DNA of 64,000 nucleotides from Prauserella flavalba (GCF_003202235.1 NZ_MASU01000006.1:310001-374000); one strand, 5' to 3'. Counted from the stretch's first letter, positions 1-8,723 are shown. Notes: generated from the letters alone by a model not told the origin. Translations and numbers: made by a program.

Positions 1-1
1 C

Positions 2-565
2 ACGCGCAGCGACCGCGAGTCCATCAAGGGCAGGGTCGGCGGCCGTACCCACGAGATCAGCAGGCTGATCGGCCGGTCGCTGCGCTCGTGCATCGACCTC
101 TCGGCGCTCGGCGAGAACACCATCCAGATCGACTGCGACGTCATCCAGGCCGACGGCGGCACCCGCACGGCCGCCATCACGGGCGCCTACGTCGCGCTCG
201 CCGACGCAATCACCTGGCTCGGCGCCGCGGGCAGGCTCGCCGACCCGAAGCCGCTCTCGGCCGCCGTCTCCGCGGTGAGCGTCGGCGTGGTCGACGGGCG
301 CGTGCGCCTCGACCTGCCCTACGAGGAGGACTCCCGCGCTGAGGTCGACATGAACGTCGTCGCCACCGACGTGGGCACGCTCATCGAGGTGCAGGGCACC
401 GGGGAGGGCGCCACGTTCACCCGGTCCACACTGGACAAGATGCTGGACCTCGCACTGGGCGGCTGCGCCGAGCTGGCCCGCAAGCAGGCCGAGGCACTGG
501 AGGCGCCCTACCCGTACGAGCTGCCGACGCCCGCGCCCGACAAGAAGTCGAAGGGCTCCAAGTGA
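2..565 (+). CDS. rph: Ribonuclease PH, C-terminal part (5' end outside window)
   Basis: Phosphorolytic 3'-5' exoribonuclease that trims tRNA 3' ends. The frame is open from base 2, giving 187 residues; RNase PH is usually 240-260 aa, so about 60 N-terminal residues lie upstream. Family-typical blocks are visible: [18 protein letters not shown], then TAAITGA, and the phosphorolysis-core segment [13 protein letters not shown]. The tail is short and Lys/Ser-rich. Its TGA overlaps the GTG start of rdgB by 4 nt (GTGA). The rph-rdgB pair is common in actinobacteria and couples RNA processing with nucleotide-pool cleaning. Confidence 0.95.
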   Translation, partial: TRSDRESIKGRVGGRTHEISRLIGRSLRSCIDLSALGENTIQIDCDVIQADGGTRTAAITGAYVALADAITWLGAAGRLADPKPLSAAVSAVSVGVVDGRVRLDLPYEEDSRAEVDMNVVATDVGTLIEVQGTGEGATFTRSTLDKMLDLALGGCAELARKQAEALEAPYPYELPTPAPDKKSKGSK

Positions 566-1173
566 CCACCAAGGTCCTGCTCGCCACGCGCAACGCCAAG
601 AAGCTCGAGGAACTGCGCCGGATCCTGCTCAAGCGCGGGCTCGGCGAGATCACGGTGCTCGGCCTGTCCGATGTGGACGAGTTCCCCGAGGCGCCGGAGA
701 CCGGGGCGACGTTCGAGGAGAACGCACTCGCGAAGGCCTACGACGCCGCGATGGCGACGGGCCTGCCCTCGGTGGCCGACGACTCCGGGCTCTCCGTCGA
801 CGAGCTCAACGGCATGCCGGGCGTGCTGTCCGCCCGCTGGGCGGGACAGCACGGCGACGACGAGGCCAACCTCCGGCTCGTGCTCTCCCAGCTGAGGGAC
901 ACCCCCGACGAGCGGAGGGGCGCGGCGTTCGTGTGCGCCGCTGCGCTCGTGGTGCCCGACCGTCAGGAGGTGGTGGTGCGCGGCGAGTGGCGCGGCACGA
1001 TCACCCGGGAACCCCGTGGTACCAACGGATTCGGCTACGACCCGATCTTCGTGCCCGAGGGCGGGCAGCGGACCTCGGCGGAACTGGAGCCCTCGGAGAA
1101 GGACGCCGCGTCCCACCGAGGCCGTGCGCTGCGCTCCCTGCTGCCGCACCTGCGCGACCTCGTTCAGGACTGA
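562..1173 (+). CDS. rdgB: XTP/dITP pyrophosphatase (HAM1/RdgB family)
   Basis: House-cleaning nucleotide pyrophosphatase that hydrolyses dITP, ITP and XTP to monophosphates and PPi, keeping deaminated purines out of nucleic acids. The protein is 203 aa, the usual family length. The N-terminal [13 protein letters not shown] block (substrate/phosphate binding), [11 protein letters not shown] with the catalytic Asp pair near residue 73, and the [11 protein letters not shown] block near 153 are all present, as is SHRGRA near the C-terminus. The GTG start overlaps the rph stop codon, so the two are translationally coupled. Confidence 0.95.
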   Translation: MTTKVLLATRNAKKLEELRRILLKRGLGEITVLGLSDVDEFPEAPETGATFEENALAKAYDAAMATGLPSVADDSGLSVDELNGMPGVLSARWAGQHGDDEANLRLVLSQLRDTPDERRGAAFVCAAALVVPDRQEVVVRGEWRGTITREPRGTNGFGYDPIFVPEGGQRTSAELEPSEKDAASHRGRALRSLLPHLRDLVQD

Positions 1174-1184
1174 CTCAGGATTGC

Positions 1185-2354
1185 TCAGGACTGATACAGC
1201 CAGTCGACGTACTGGTAGTCGTCCAGCCTGCGGTCGGTCAGCAGCGCGTTGCGGAGGGTGCGGGTGAGCCCGTCGCAGTGCCAGATCTCGCCCCACACCC
1301 TCGCCGAGGACTGCACGCGCGCCGTGCGCGCGGTGCGGATGCGCTGGTACGCCTCGAGCGCCCCGGCCCAGTCGCCCTCTCGCTTGCCGGCCTCCGCGGC
1401 CAGGCAGTGCGCGTCCTCCAGCGCCTGACACGCGCCCTGTGCCAGGTACTGCAGCATCGGGTGCGCCGCGTCGCCGGTGAGCGCGAGCCTGCCGTCGACC
1501 CAGTTGCCGATCGGCAGCCGGTCGAACATCGGCCACCGCCGGTCGCGCCACAGCCACGCCAGCCCGCGCTGTACCGCGGGGCACGTGCCGTCGAACGCGG
1601 CGTCGAGCTCGCCGGGCCCGCCCCACTCCTCCTCGCCGCGCGCGTAGGCGGGTGAGGCGAAGACGGCGACCGTGTTGAGCATCTCGCCCTGCCGCAACGG
1701 GTACTGCACGAGGTGGCAGCCGGGTCCGAAGTGGACGACGACGTCGGTGAGCGCGTCGGCGTCCACGTCGGTCACCTCGCTCACCGGTAGCGCGCCCCGG
1801 TAGGCGACGTAGCCGGAGCACACCGGGCTGTCGTCGCTCACCCTGCCCCGCAGCGGCGACCACAGGCCGTCGGCCGCGAGCGCGATCGCGGCGCGGTGCT
1901 TCTCGCCCTTCGCCACCACCACGGCCTCGTCCTCGGCGACGATCACGTCGTCCACCTTGTGGTCGGCGAGCAGCTCGACCCCGGCCCGTTCGCACGCGCG
2001 AAACAGGATCGAGAGCAGGTCGCTGCGGTGGATCACCACGTACGGCGCGCCGTAACGCCGCTCGAACGACCCGCCCAGCTCCAGTGAGGTGAGCTCGGCG
2101 CCGTCGAGCGCGTCCTTGAAGACGAGCCGTCCCGGCCGGACGCCGTGCTCGATCACCTCGTCCAGCAGGCCCCACTCGCGCAGGATGCGGGTCGCGTTGG
2201 GGGCGAGCTGCAGGCCCGCGCCCACCTCCGCGAACGCGGGCGCCCGTTCGAGCACGCGCACCCGGTGGCCCGAGGACGCGAGCGCGAGGGCGTTGGCGAG
2301 GCCGCCGATCCCGCCTCCCACCACGGCGACGTCGGTGTCGGTCCTGTCGGTCAT
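1185..2354 (-). CDS. FAD-dependent 3-hydroxybenzoate 6-hydroxylase-type monooxygenase
   Basis: Predicted to hydroxylate 3-hydroxybenzoate to gentisate using NAD(P)H, FAD and O2. The 389-aa protein has the three class A flavoprotein hydroxylase motifs: a Rossmann GGGIGGLANA near residue 11, the DG motif (AADGLWSPLR) near 160, and the GD motif (LTGDAAHPMLQ) near 290. The ATG start at 2354 follows an AGAAAGG ribosome site and comes just after the maleylpyruvate isomerase stop. As last gene of the gentisate operon its substrate is inferred from context; a salicylate-type hydroxylase is the alternative, but the gentisate dioxygenase next door favours 3-hydroxybenzoate. Confidence 0.85.
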   Translation of the reverse strand: MTDRTDTDVAVVGGGIGGLANALALASSGHRVRVLERAPAFAEVGAGLQLAPNATRILREWGLLDEVIEHGVRPGRLVFKDALDGAELTSLELGGSFERRYGAPYVVIHRSDLLSILFRACERAGVELLADHKVDDVIVAEDEAVVVAKGEKHRAAIALAADGLWSPLRGRVSDDSPVCSGYVAYRGALPVSEVTDVDADALTDVVVHFGPGCHLVQYPLRQGEMLNTVAVFASPAYARGEEEWGGPGELDAAFDGTCPAVQRGLAWLWRDRRWPMFDRLPIGNWVDGRLALTGDAAHPMLQYLAQGACQALEDAHCLAAEAGKREGDWAGALEAYQRIRTARTARVQSSARVWGEIWHCDGLTRTLRNALLTDRRLDDYQYVDWLYQS

Positions 2355-2368
2355 GACGGTCCCTTTCT

Positions 2369-2956
2369 CTACAGCCACGGGCCGAGCGCCGGGGCGGTGT
2401 CGCTGCGGCCGGTGAGCCAGCGCACGAGATCCGGCCCGTGCCCCGCCGCGAACCGCTTGCCGAGCACGTCGTCGGCCAGCGCCCGCAGGAGCCCTGCGGG
2501 CAGGTCGGTGAAGTCGACGCCCGCGGCGAGGTCCACCGCGTGCACGGCGACCTCGCGCGTGCGCATCCACGGGATCTCGCTGGCGGGAACCCTCCGCCCC
2601 TGCGCGGTCACCACCTCGTTGCGCCACGCCTGTTCCGGCAGTGAGTCCAGGTCCTCGGCCAGTGCCCGCGCCGAGCCGTGCACCAGCTCGCGCAGCGTCG
2701 CGACCGGCAGCCTGCTGCCCTCCTCGATCTCGGCGTTGCGCTGCTCGGTGCTTGCGTACATCCGGTTCTCGATGCCCGTGTTCGCCCAGCCCACGAGCCG
2801 CCGCAACGCCTCCGCGTTGTAGTGCACATGTGCCACCAGGTGCCGCCGCGTCCAGCCCGGCAGCGCGCTCGGTGCGTCGAAGTCGCCGTCGGAGAGCCCG
2901 TCCACGGTGCGCAGCAGCAGGTCCGTGCACTCGTCGAGCCATTCCCGCGTGGTCAC
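2369..2956 (-). CDS. Mycothiol-dependent maleylpyruvate isomerase
   Basis: Converts maleylpyruvate to fumarylpyruvate in the gentisate ring-cleavage pathway, using mycothiol instead of glutathione. The 195-196 aa protein has a DinB-like four-helix N-domain with HLVAHVHYNA near residue 40-50 and a later REVAVH segment near 135-140. These match the His...Glu-x3-His zinc-ligand pattern of the MDMPI family. GTG 2956 is chosen because it gives a GTGA overlap with the upstream hydrolase stop; GTG 2959 is equally readable. This isomerase is good evidence that the host makes mycothiol. Confidence 0.88.
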   Translation of the reverse strand: MTTREWLDECTDLLLRTVDGLSDGDFDAPSALPGWTRRHLVAHVHYNAEALRRLVGWANTGIENRMYASTEQRNAEIEEGSRLPVATLRELVHGSARALAEDLDSLPEQAWRNEVVTAQGRRVPASEIPWMRTREVAVHAVDLAAGVDFTDLPAGLLRALADDVLGKRFAAGHGPDLVRWLTGRSDTAPALGPWL

Positions 2957-3786
2957 CACCGCTCGGCCCTCGCCATGTTGTCGAGCCTGCCGATCCCGCT
3001 GATCTCGGTGCCCAGCCGCGCGCCGTCCGTCAGGTAGCGGGCCGGCTTGCGGGCGTGGCCGACCCCGCCGGGCGTGCCGGTGGCGATCACGTCGCCAGGT
3101 TGCAGCGTGAGGATCGTCGAGGTGTAGCGCACCAGCTCGACCGGGTCGAACACCAGGTCGTCGGTGCCCGCCTTCTGCACCGGCTCACCGTCCACGGTGC
3201 ACGACAGTTCCAGTGCGGGCCTGGTGCCGCCGGGCAGTTCGTCCGGGGTGACGAGCACCGGACCGAACGGGGTGGTCGCCTCGAACGTCTTGCCCTGCAA
3301 CCACTGCGGCGAGCGGTACTGCCAGTCGCGCATGGTCACGTCGTTGAGCACGCTGAACCCGGCGATGGCGGCCTCAGCCTCGTCCGCGCTCGCGCGGCGG
3401 ACCCGCTCGCCGATCACGATCGCCAGCTCCGCCTCCCAGTCCACGGCGCCGGACTCCGGGGCCAGGAGCACGTCGTCGTGCGCCCCGACGAGCGCCTCGG
3501 GGAACTTCGCGAACAGCGTCGGGTACTCGGGCAGCTCGCGCCCCATCTCCAGGATGTGGTTGCGGTAGTTCAGCCCGACGCACAGGATCTTGCCCGGCCT
3601 CGGCACCACGGGCGCGTAGGTCAGGCCTTCGACGGCCCGGTCCGCGGTGGCGTTCTCGGCGGCGGCCCGCCAGTCCGGCGTGCGCAGCAGCTCACCGACG
3701 TCGGCGGCGCCGAGGTCGGCGTAGCGGTCGCCGTCGATCCGGACGGCGCTCGTGCCCGTCGCGGTGCGGATGGTGGCGAGCCTCAT
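2953..3786 (-). CDS. Fumarylpyruvate hydrolase (FAH family)
   Basis: Hydrolyses 3-fumarylpyruvate to fumarate and pyruvate, the last step of the gentisate route. The protein is 277 aa. The FAH fold signatures GLNYRNHILEMG near residue 95, the metal-site segment DWEAELAIVIGERV, NDVTMRDWQ, KTFEATTPFGP and the C-terminal PGDVIATGTPGGVG are present in order. The ATG start at 3786 overlaps the gentisate dioxygenase stop (ATGA), and the TGA overlaps the next gene, so the operon is tightly coupled. FAH family members also act on homoprotocatechuate products, but the dioxygenase and isomerase neighbours fix the likely role. Confidence 0.88.
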   Translation of the reverse strand: MRLATIRTATGTSAVRIDGDRYADLGAADVGELLRTPDWRAAAENATADRAVEGLTYAPVVPRPGKILCVGLNYRNHILEMGRELPEYPTLFAKFPEALVGAHDDVLLAPESGAVDWEAELAIVIGERVRRASADEAEAAIAGFSVLNDVTMRDWQYRSPQWLQGKTFEATTPFGPVLVTPDELPGGTRPALELSCTVDGEPVQKAGTDDLVFDPVELVRYTSTILTLQPGDVIATGTPGGVGHARKPARYLTDGARLGTEISGIGRLDNMARAERW

Positions 3787-4904
3787 GCGTTCTGTCCTTC
3801 CACGTGCACGCGGTCCTGCTGCAACCGCTCGAAGATGGGGGTGTCGCTGAACCGGAAGAGGTCCAGCTCGGTCTCGGCGCCGAGCGTCAGCGGGGCCCAC
3901 GACGGCACCACGAACAGGTCGCCGCGCTCGGCACGCCACTCGTGGTCGCCGACCCGGACCTGGCCCTCGCCCTGGAAGACCTGCCACACGGCGGAGCCGA
4001 CCTCGCGGCGGGTGGCCGTCCGCGCTCCCGCGCGCAGGCGGTGGAACTCGGCGCGGATCGTCGGCATCACGTCGCCGCCGGTGGCGGGGTTGCTGAACCG
4101 GATCGCGGCGTGCCCCGGTTCGACGACGCCGGGGTGGCCCTCGTCCTCCAGCGCGAGCTGGTCGGTGAGCGCGGCGTCGGTGTGCTCCCAGCGGTAGGCC
4201 GCGATCGGCGAGCTGGCCGTCGGGCCGGGCTGACTCAGCGGCCGCAGGCCGGGGTGCGCCCACAGGCGCTCGGACCGGGAGCGGTCCGGTGTGCTCGTGT
4301 CGGTGACCTGGTCGGGGCCGAACTCGAAGAACGCCGAGCCGGTCTGGTGCACGAACGGGATGTCGAGCCCGTCGAGCCACGCCATCGGCTCGTCGCTCGT
4401 GTTGTGGTGGCCGTGGAAGTGCCAGCCGGGGGTGAGCAGGAAGTCGCCGCGGCGCATGGCCACCGGGTCGCCGTCGACGACCGTCCACACGCCCTCGCCC
4501 TCGACCACGAAGCGGAACGCGTTCTGGCTGTGCCGGTGCTCGGGCGCGACCTCGCGCGGGCCGAGGTACTGGATCGCGGCCCACAGCGTCGGCGTGGCGT
4601 AGGGGGCGCCGCCGAGACCCGGGTTCGCGAGCGCGATCGCGCGGCGTTCACCGCCCCTGCCCACGGGCACGAGGTCACCCGCCCGCTGGGCGAGGGGCAG
4701 CAGCCGCTGCCAGCGCCACGCGTGCGGCCGCGCGGCGGGCGTGGGGTGCTTCGGCATCAGGTCGCCGATCTCGGTCCACAGTGGAATCAGCAGCTCGCGT
4801 TCGAAGCCGCGGTAGAGCTCGCTCAGCTCGGGCGAAGGGTCGGGCTGGCCGGGTCCGCCGGAATCCACAATGGATACCGGGCTGTCGAGTTGTTCGGTGG
4901 TCAT
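3783..4904 (-). CDS. Gentisate 1,2-dioxygenase
   Basis: Ring-cleaving iron(II) dioxygenase producing maleylpyruvate from gentisate. The 373-aa protein is a bicupin. The first cupin keeps the metal ligands in PEHRHSQNAFRFVVEGEG and GWHFHGHHN (about residues 120-175), while the second cupin in the C-terminal third lacks a clear His cluster, as is usual in this family. The ATG start at 4904 overlaps the stop of the MFS gene (ATGA). It is encoded between the importer and the two downstream pathway enzymes, in reaction order. Confidence 0.92.
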   Translation of the reverse strand: MTTEQLDSPVSIVDSGGPGQPDPSPELSELYRGFERELLIPLWTEIGDLMPKHPTPAARPHAWRWQRLLPLAQRAGDLVPVGRGGERRAIALANPGLGGAPYATPTLWAAIQYLGPREVAPEHRHSQNAFRFVVEGEGVWTVVDGDPVAMRRGDFLLTPGWHFHGHHNTSDEPMAWLDGLDIPFVHQTGSAFFEFGPDQVTDTSTPDRSRSERLWAHPGLRPLSQPGPTASSPIAAYRWEHTDAALTDQLALEDEGHPGVVEPGHAAIRFSNPATGGDVMPTIRAEFHRLRAGARTATRREVGSAVWQVFQGEGQVRVGDHEWRAERGDLFVVPSWAPLTLGAETELDLFRFSDTPIFERLQQDRVHVEGQNA

Positions 4905-6193
4905 CGCGTGGTGACTCCTTCCGGTTGCGGGATCGATGGGGCAGGCGTGCTGGGCCGGGTGAGCAGCAGCGCGCCCGCGACGGCGGCGGCCACCGCGAAC
5001 ACGAGGAAGGCGGCGTCGACGCCCAGCCCGGCGGCGAGCAGCCACCCGCCCGCCTGCGGGGCGAGCACGGCACCGATGCGGCCCGCGCCGAGCGCGAAGC
5101 CGAGGGCCGAGCCGCGCAGGTGGGCGGGGTAGTGGTCGGCGACGGCGGCGATGATCAGGCACTGCGTGCCGTGGGTGCCGACCCCGGCGAACACGAGCGC
5201 GCAGTAGACCGCGAGCGACGGCGGGTGGACGAGCAGCACGAGCAGTCCAACGGCGGCCGCGGCAGCGGCGAACGCACCCGCCCTCGCGGGGCCGGCGCGC
5301 GTGCCGAGCCAGGCGGTGACCAGCGAGCCCGCCACGGCGCCGAGGTTGAGGGCCAGCAGGAACGTCAGCGACGAGCCGAGGTCGAAGCCGCTCTGGCGCA
5401 TGAGCTGCGGCAGCCACGTGCCCAGCCCGTACCAGGCGAACAGGGTCGCGACGGTCGCCGCCGCGAACAGCATCGTGGCCCTGGTGAACGGCGGGCGCAG
5501 CAGCGCGCGGAACCCGCCCGTGGACACCCGCTCGGCCGCCGGCTCCGGCGTGAGGCCGAACCGCTCCTCCAGCGCCAGGGCCTGCGCGTCGCGGCCCTTC
5601 GAGCGCAGCCACGCTGGCGACTCGGGCAGCAGCCGCACGCACAGCGGCAGCACGACCACCACGGCCAGCAGGGCGATCGCGAACATCGCCTGCCAGCCGA
5701 AACGGGGGAGGACGCCGATCCCGGCGAGCGCGGCGAGGCTGCCGCCGATGGGAACGCCGGACATCATGAGCGTCGCGACGACGGAGCGGTTGCGCGCGCC
5801 GACGTACTCCGTGGCCAGCGCGCTCGCCGACGGCACGAGCCCGCCGAGGCCGAGCCCCGCGAGTAGCCGGAACACGCCGAAGACGGCCGGGTTCGGCGCG
5901 ATCGCGCACAGCGCGGTGAGCACGGAGAACCAGGCCGTGCAGGCGAGGATCGTGCGGCGCCGGCCGAGCGTGTCGGCCAGCCGCCCCGCGAGCAGCGCGC
6001 CGACCAGCATCCCGGCGAAGGCGAGGCTGCCGAGCAGGCCCGCGCTGTTCTCGGTGAGGTTCCAGCCGGGCTCGTCGAGCAGCTCGGGCAGGACCGTGCC
6101 GTAGACGATCAGGTCGTAGCCGTCGAAGACGACGAGCACCCAGCACAGGCCGGTCACGAGTGGCGCAGCACTGCGCCGCGAGGGCTCGGACAT
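4901..6193 (-). CDS. MFS aromatic acid:H+ symporter (AAHS family)
   Basis: Inner-membrane importer, probably for gentisate or 3-hydroxybenzoate. The 430-aa protein shows about 12 hydrophobic segments. It has the AAHS-typical FDGYDLIVYGTVLPELL motif in the first helix and the MFS loop motif GRLADTLGRRR between helices 2 and 3. It is the first gene of the catabolic operon and is divergent from the IclR regulator across only 49 bp. The substrate is inferred from the operon. Confidence 0.85.
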   Translation of the reverse strand: MSEPSRRSAAPLVTGLCWVLVVFDGYDLIVYGTVLPELLDEPGWNLTENSAGLLGSLAFAGMLVGALLAGRLADTLGRRRTILACTAWFSVLTALCAIAPNPAVFGVFRLLAGLGLGGLVPSASALATEYVGARNRSVVATLMMSGVPIGGSLAALAGIGVLPRFGWQAMFAIALLAVVVVLPLCVRLLPESPAWLRSKGRDAQALALEERFGLTPEPAAERVSTGGFRALLRPPFTRATMLFAAATVATLFAWYGLGTWLPQLMRQSGFDLGSSLTFLLALNLGAVAGSLVTAWLGTRAGPARAGAFAAAAAAVGLLVLLVHPPSLAVYCALVFAGVGTHGTQCLIIAAVADHYPAHLRGSALGFALGAGRIGAVLAPQAGGWLLAAGLGVDAAFLVFAVAAAVAGALLLTRPSTPAPSIPQPEGVTTR

Positions 6194-6206
6194 GAGTCAC
6201 CACGCT

Positions 6207-6217
6207 AGAAGCGTTCT
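6207..6217. promoter_or_regulatory. Candidate IclR operator in divergent intergenic region
   Basis: The 49-bp gap between the MFS gene and the iclR-type gene holds an inverted repeat AGAA-GCG-TTCT. It is the only symmetric element in the gap and lies where both promoters must overlap. Assignment as operator is inference; the arms are short. Confidence 0.3.
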
Positions 6218-6242
6218 GCGCTCAGGGACGTAAGATTCTGCT

Positions 6243-6986
6243 GTGAAGAACAAGCCGCCGTACGCCATCGAGTCGGTCGACCACGCGTTGCACCTGGCGA
6301 CACTGCTGCAACAGGAGAACTCCCTGGGGGTGGCCGAGGCGGCCGAGCGGCTGGGGGTGTCGCGTTCGACGGCCCACCGCCTGCTGGCGATGCTCGTGTA
6401 CCGGGACTTCGCGGAGCAGGACGCCGACCGGCGCTACCGGGCCGGGCCCGTGCTGCGGCCCGGTGACGCGACCTCGGCGCCGGTGTCGCTGCTGCGCCGC
6501 GCCGCGCTGCCACACCTGGAGGCGCTCGTGGCGAAGCAGCGGGAGACGGCGAACCTCATGGTGCTGGCGGGCACGCAGGCGTTGTTCGTGGCGTCGGTGG
6601 AGGGCGACCAGGTGCTGCGGGTCGGCGACCGTGCGGGCAGGGCGCTGCCCGCGCACCTCGCGTCGGGCGGCAAGGCGCTGCTCGCGGCGTTGTCCCCGGG
6701 GGAGCTGGCCGAGCGCTACGCCGACGCGGGCGACGCGGTGGATCTGCCGCGGCTGCGGCGGGAGCTGGCGCTGGTCCGCAAACGCGGGTTCGCCCTCAAC
6801 GACGGGCTCACCGAGGCGGGCCTGACGGCGGTCGGCATGGCCGTGCCCGCCGAGAACGGAGCTCCCGCGGCGGCGGTGTCGCTGGCGATGCCGTCGGCGC
6901 GCTTCGACCGCGACCTGCTGCCGAGGTGGGTCGCCGCCCTGTCGGCGACCACCACGGCGATCGAGGAGGCCCTCCGACCGCAGTGA
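6243..6986 (+). CDS. IclR family transcriptional regulator
   Basis: Likely regulator of the divergent gentisate operon. The 247-aa protein has an N-terminal winged helix-turn-helix (about residues 10-65, with GVAEAAERLGVSRSTAHRLL as recognition region) followed by the IclR ligand-binding domain, including ASGGKALLA near residue 138 and the C-terminal ALSLAMP-like strand. The GTG start at 6243 is the first plausible start after the divergent promoter. The stop codon at 6984-6986 lies inside the left arm of a dispersed palindromic repeat. Confidence 0.88.
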   Translation: MKNKPPYAIESVDHALHLATLLQQENSLGVAEAAERLGVSRSTAHRLLAMLVYRDFAEQDADRRYRAGPVLRPGDATSAPVSLLRRAALPHLEALVAKQRETANLMVLAGTQALFVASVEGDQVLRVGDRAGRALPAHLASGGKALLAALSPGELAERYADAGDAVDLPRLRRELALVRKRGFALNDGLTEAGLTAVGMAVPAENGAPAAAVSLAMPSARFDRDLLPRWVAALSATTTAIEEALRPQ

Positions 6987-7088
6987 AGGCCACCTTGCCT
7001 GCGCTGATCGAACGCAGGGGCGCGCAGCGTCTCCGCTTGGGCGGCGGTGGGAGACGGGTGGGCGCAGTGAAGGTGGCCTTCACTGCGG
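6978..7088. repeat. Dispersed palindromic repeat, long composite copy (family A)
   Basis: Outer arms 6978-6996 and 7070-7088 are perfect 19-bp inverted repeats containing GTGAAGGCCACCTT. Inside them a second inverted repeat, CGTCTCC (7028-7034) with GGAGACG (7050-7056), forms a nested stem. The same composite layout recurs in opposite orientation at 61297-61397. It lies between convergent genes, so it may end transcription on both strands; there is no U-tract. Confidence 0.85.
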
Positions 7089-7102
7089 CTTGGTGACCAG
7101 GT

Positions 7103-7582
7103 TCAGGAGGCGAGGTTCAGGTCCCGCAGGAGTTTGGCGACGTGGCCGGTGGCGCGCACGTTGTAGAGCGCCTTGGCGATCTTGCCCTCGGGGTCGACGA
7201 TGAACGTCGAGCGGATGACGCCCTGCACCACGCGCCCGTAGTTCTTCTTCTCGCCGAACGCGCCCCACTCCGTCAGCACGGTCTTGTCGGGGTCGGACAG
7301 CAGCGGGAACGTCAACTGCTCCTGCTCGACGAACTTGGCGAGCTTCTCCTGCTTGTCGGGCGAGATGCCGAGCACCTGGTAGCCGGCGTCGTTCAGCTCG
7401 GCGAGGTTGTCCCGGAAGTCGCACGCCTGCTTCGTGCAGCCGGGAGTGCCCGCGGCGGGGTAGAAGTACACCACCACGGACCGCCCGCGGAAGTCGGCAA
7501 GCGAGACCTTGTTGCCCTCGCTGTCGGCGAGGGTGAAGTCAGGTGCCGGATCGCCGGGGGAAAGCCGCTTCTGCTCGGTCAT
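7103..7582 (-). CDS. bcp: Thioredoxin-dependent peroxiredoxin, PrxQ/Bcp type
   Basis: Reduces hydrogen peroxide and organic hydroperoxides. The 159-aa protein has the AhpC/TSA thioredoxin fold. The active-site segment YFYPAAGTPGCTKQACDF near residue 40 holds the peroxidatic Cys (in TPGC) and the resolving Cys five residues later, the atypical 2-Cys PrxQ arrangement. RSTFIVDPEGKI is the family-typical later block. It stands alone, convergent to the IclR gene. Confidence 0.93.
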   Translation of the reverse strand: MTEQKRLSPGDPAPDFTLADSEGNKVSLADFRGRSVVVYFYPAAGTPGCTKQACDFRDNLAELNDAGYQVLGISPDKQEKLAKFVEQEQLTFPLLSDPDKTVLTEWGAFGEKKNYGRVVQGVIRSTFIVDPEGKIAKALYNVRATGHVAKLLRDLNLAS

Positions 7583-7612
7583 GGCGAAAGCGTAACCGGC
7601 CGCGCGGCACCG

Positions 7613-8146
7613 TCACACGGAGCCGCCGTAGACCGCCGTCGCCGGTGTCGAGACGTCGGGCCGCACGACCAGGCGCACCGGGGTGGACCGGTCGGGCACG
7701 ACGAAGGCCAGCTGCAGGCGCACGATCTCGCCCGGCGGGATGTCGCGGTCGGCGTCGACGATGCCGTTGTAGCCCTGCGTGGGGTCCACGACCTGCTTGG
7801 CCTGCTGGTCGGCGGTCGTGGCGCTGACCGAGAGGCTGGAGAGGCGGTAGGGCTGCTCGGTCTCGTTGTAGACCACCACACCGAAGGCGGCCGCCCTGCC
7901 CGCGCGCGGGTACGCGGACTCGCTCGGGCGGAAGATCTTCGGTCCCGTCACGGTGACCACCAGGCCCGACTCGAACCGGTGGTCGGCGCCGAAGACGAGC
8001 ACGGCGTCGCGGTCGGCTGCGGTGGCCGCCCTGCGCTCCGCGGTGACCGCCTCGGAGGTGTTCGTGGCCGCGCTGTGCCCCGCGGCCGGGGCGGCACAGG
8101 AGGTGACGGCCAACAGCACGAGCCCGGCCAGTACGGGCCTCGGCAT
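7613..8146 (-). CDS. Putative secreted lipoprotein, DUF4352-like
   Basis: 177-aa exported protein of unknown role. The ATG at 8146 gives a short signal peptide ending in the lipobox LAVTSC, so Cys17 would be lipidated. The remainder is a small beta-rich domain (GLVVTVTGPKIF, AFGVVVYNETEQPYRL, then a PPGEIVRLQLAFVVP strand) resembling the DUF4352/telomeric-repeat-like immunoglobulin fold of actinobacterial lipoproteins. An upstream start would add 27 basic residues and spoil the signal peptide, so it is rejected. Confidence 0.7.
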   Translation of the reverse strand: MPRPVLAGLVLLAVTSCAAPAAGHSAATNTSEAVTAERRAATAADRDAVLVFGADHRFESGLVVTVTGPKIFRPSESAYPRAGRAAAFGVVVYNETEQPYRLSSLSVSATTADQQAKQVVDPTQGYNGIVDADRDIPPGEIVRLQLAFVVPDRSTPVRLVVRPDVSTPATAVYGGSV

Positions 8147-8352
8147 TCGCACGGCTGCCGCTCCTCTGCTCCGATCGCGGTGGGTAATTACTCCGTTCGG
8201 TGGCGGTAGCACGCCACCTCGGTCCACTCTGACGACGCCGCTGGCGGACTGCCAGGCGGATCACGGGGTTGCGGCGGACCTGGTGTACTTCCGTGTCCTA
8301 GCCGTGATCGATGGCGTACGGGGAGTGAGCGCGATCACGCCGTCCGGAGGGT

Positions 8353-8535
8353 TCAGACCGCGAGGGCGAAGAAGAGGATGAACACGGCCAGCCCGGCGAG
8401 CCACGTGACCATGAGCCAGCCCCAGTCGCGCCAGGGGTCGACCATGCGGTTGTCCTCACCTGGGACGTAGACGCCGCGCATCTCGAACCAGTCGGCCCAG
8501 CGACCGGGCCAGCGCAGCGGGTTGCGCTCGGCCAT
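8353..8535 (-). CDS. Small single-pass membrane protein, unknown function
   Basis: 60-aa protein. The first 42 residues are polar and Trp-rich (RWPGRWADWFEMRG, then GEDNRMVDPWRDWG), followed by one hydrophobic helix that ends the protein (about residues 43-60). The ATG at 8535 is preferred over upstream starts that only add low-quality sequence. I recognise no family. It lies alone between the lipoprotein gene and the ABC binding-protein gene. Confidence 0.55.
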   Translation of the reverse strand: MAERNPLRWPGRWADWFEMRGVYVPGEDNRMVDPWRDWGWLMVTWLAGLAVFILFFALAV

Positions 8536-8703
8536 GCCGTCCACCTCCCGCACCTGCTCGCTCGCGTGCCGTGTGCTTGACGCTACTCCACGTATATCGT
8601 GCCTGACGGCTGAGTCAAGGCGACATATCAATCGGACATTCATCGTTCACCGGACGTCGCTGGCGGATCTAGGCTTCAACCCTCGCAAGTCGCACGACAA
8701 CCA

Positions 8704-8723
8704 GGGCGGGACTGGCCCCGCCC
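8704..8723. terminator. GC-rich hairpin upstream of the binding-protein gene
   Basis: Perfect 7-bp stem GGGCGGG/CCCGCCC with a 6-nt loop, 70 nt ahead of the ATG of the downstream gene. It could be a terminator or a leader structure; there is no U-run. Confidence 0.4.

Noticed and set aside
508-2942. Very long minus-strand open frames running through rph, rdgB and the hydroxylase upstream region
   Set aside because: They are Arg/Gly/Ala-rich shadow frames of high-GC coding sequence, with motif-bearing genes in another frame or downstream start.
4781-5866. Plus-strand open frame antisense to the MFS gene
   Set aside because: Composition is Arg/Gly/Glu-rich with no domains; the minus-strand MFS protein has clear membrane and family motifs.
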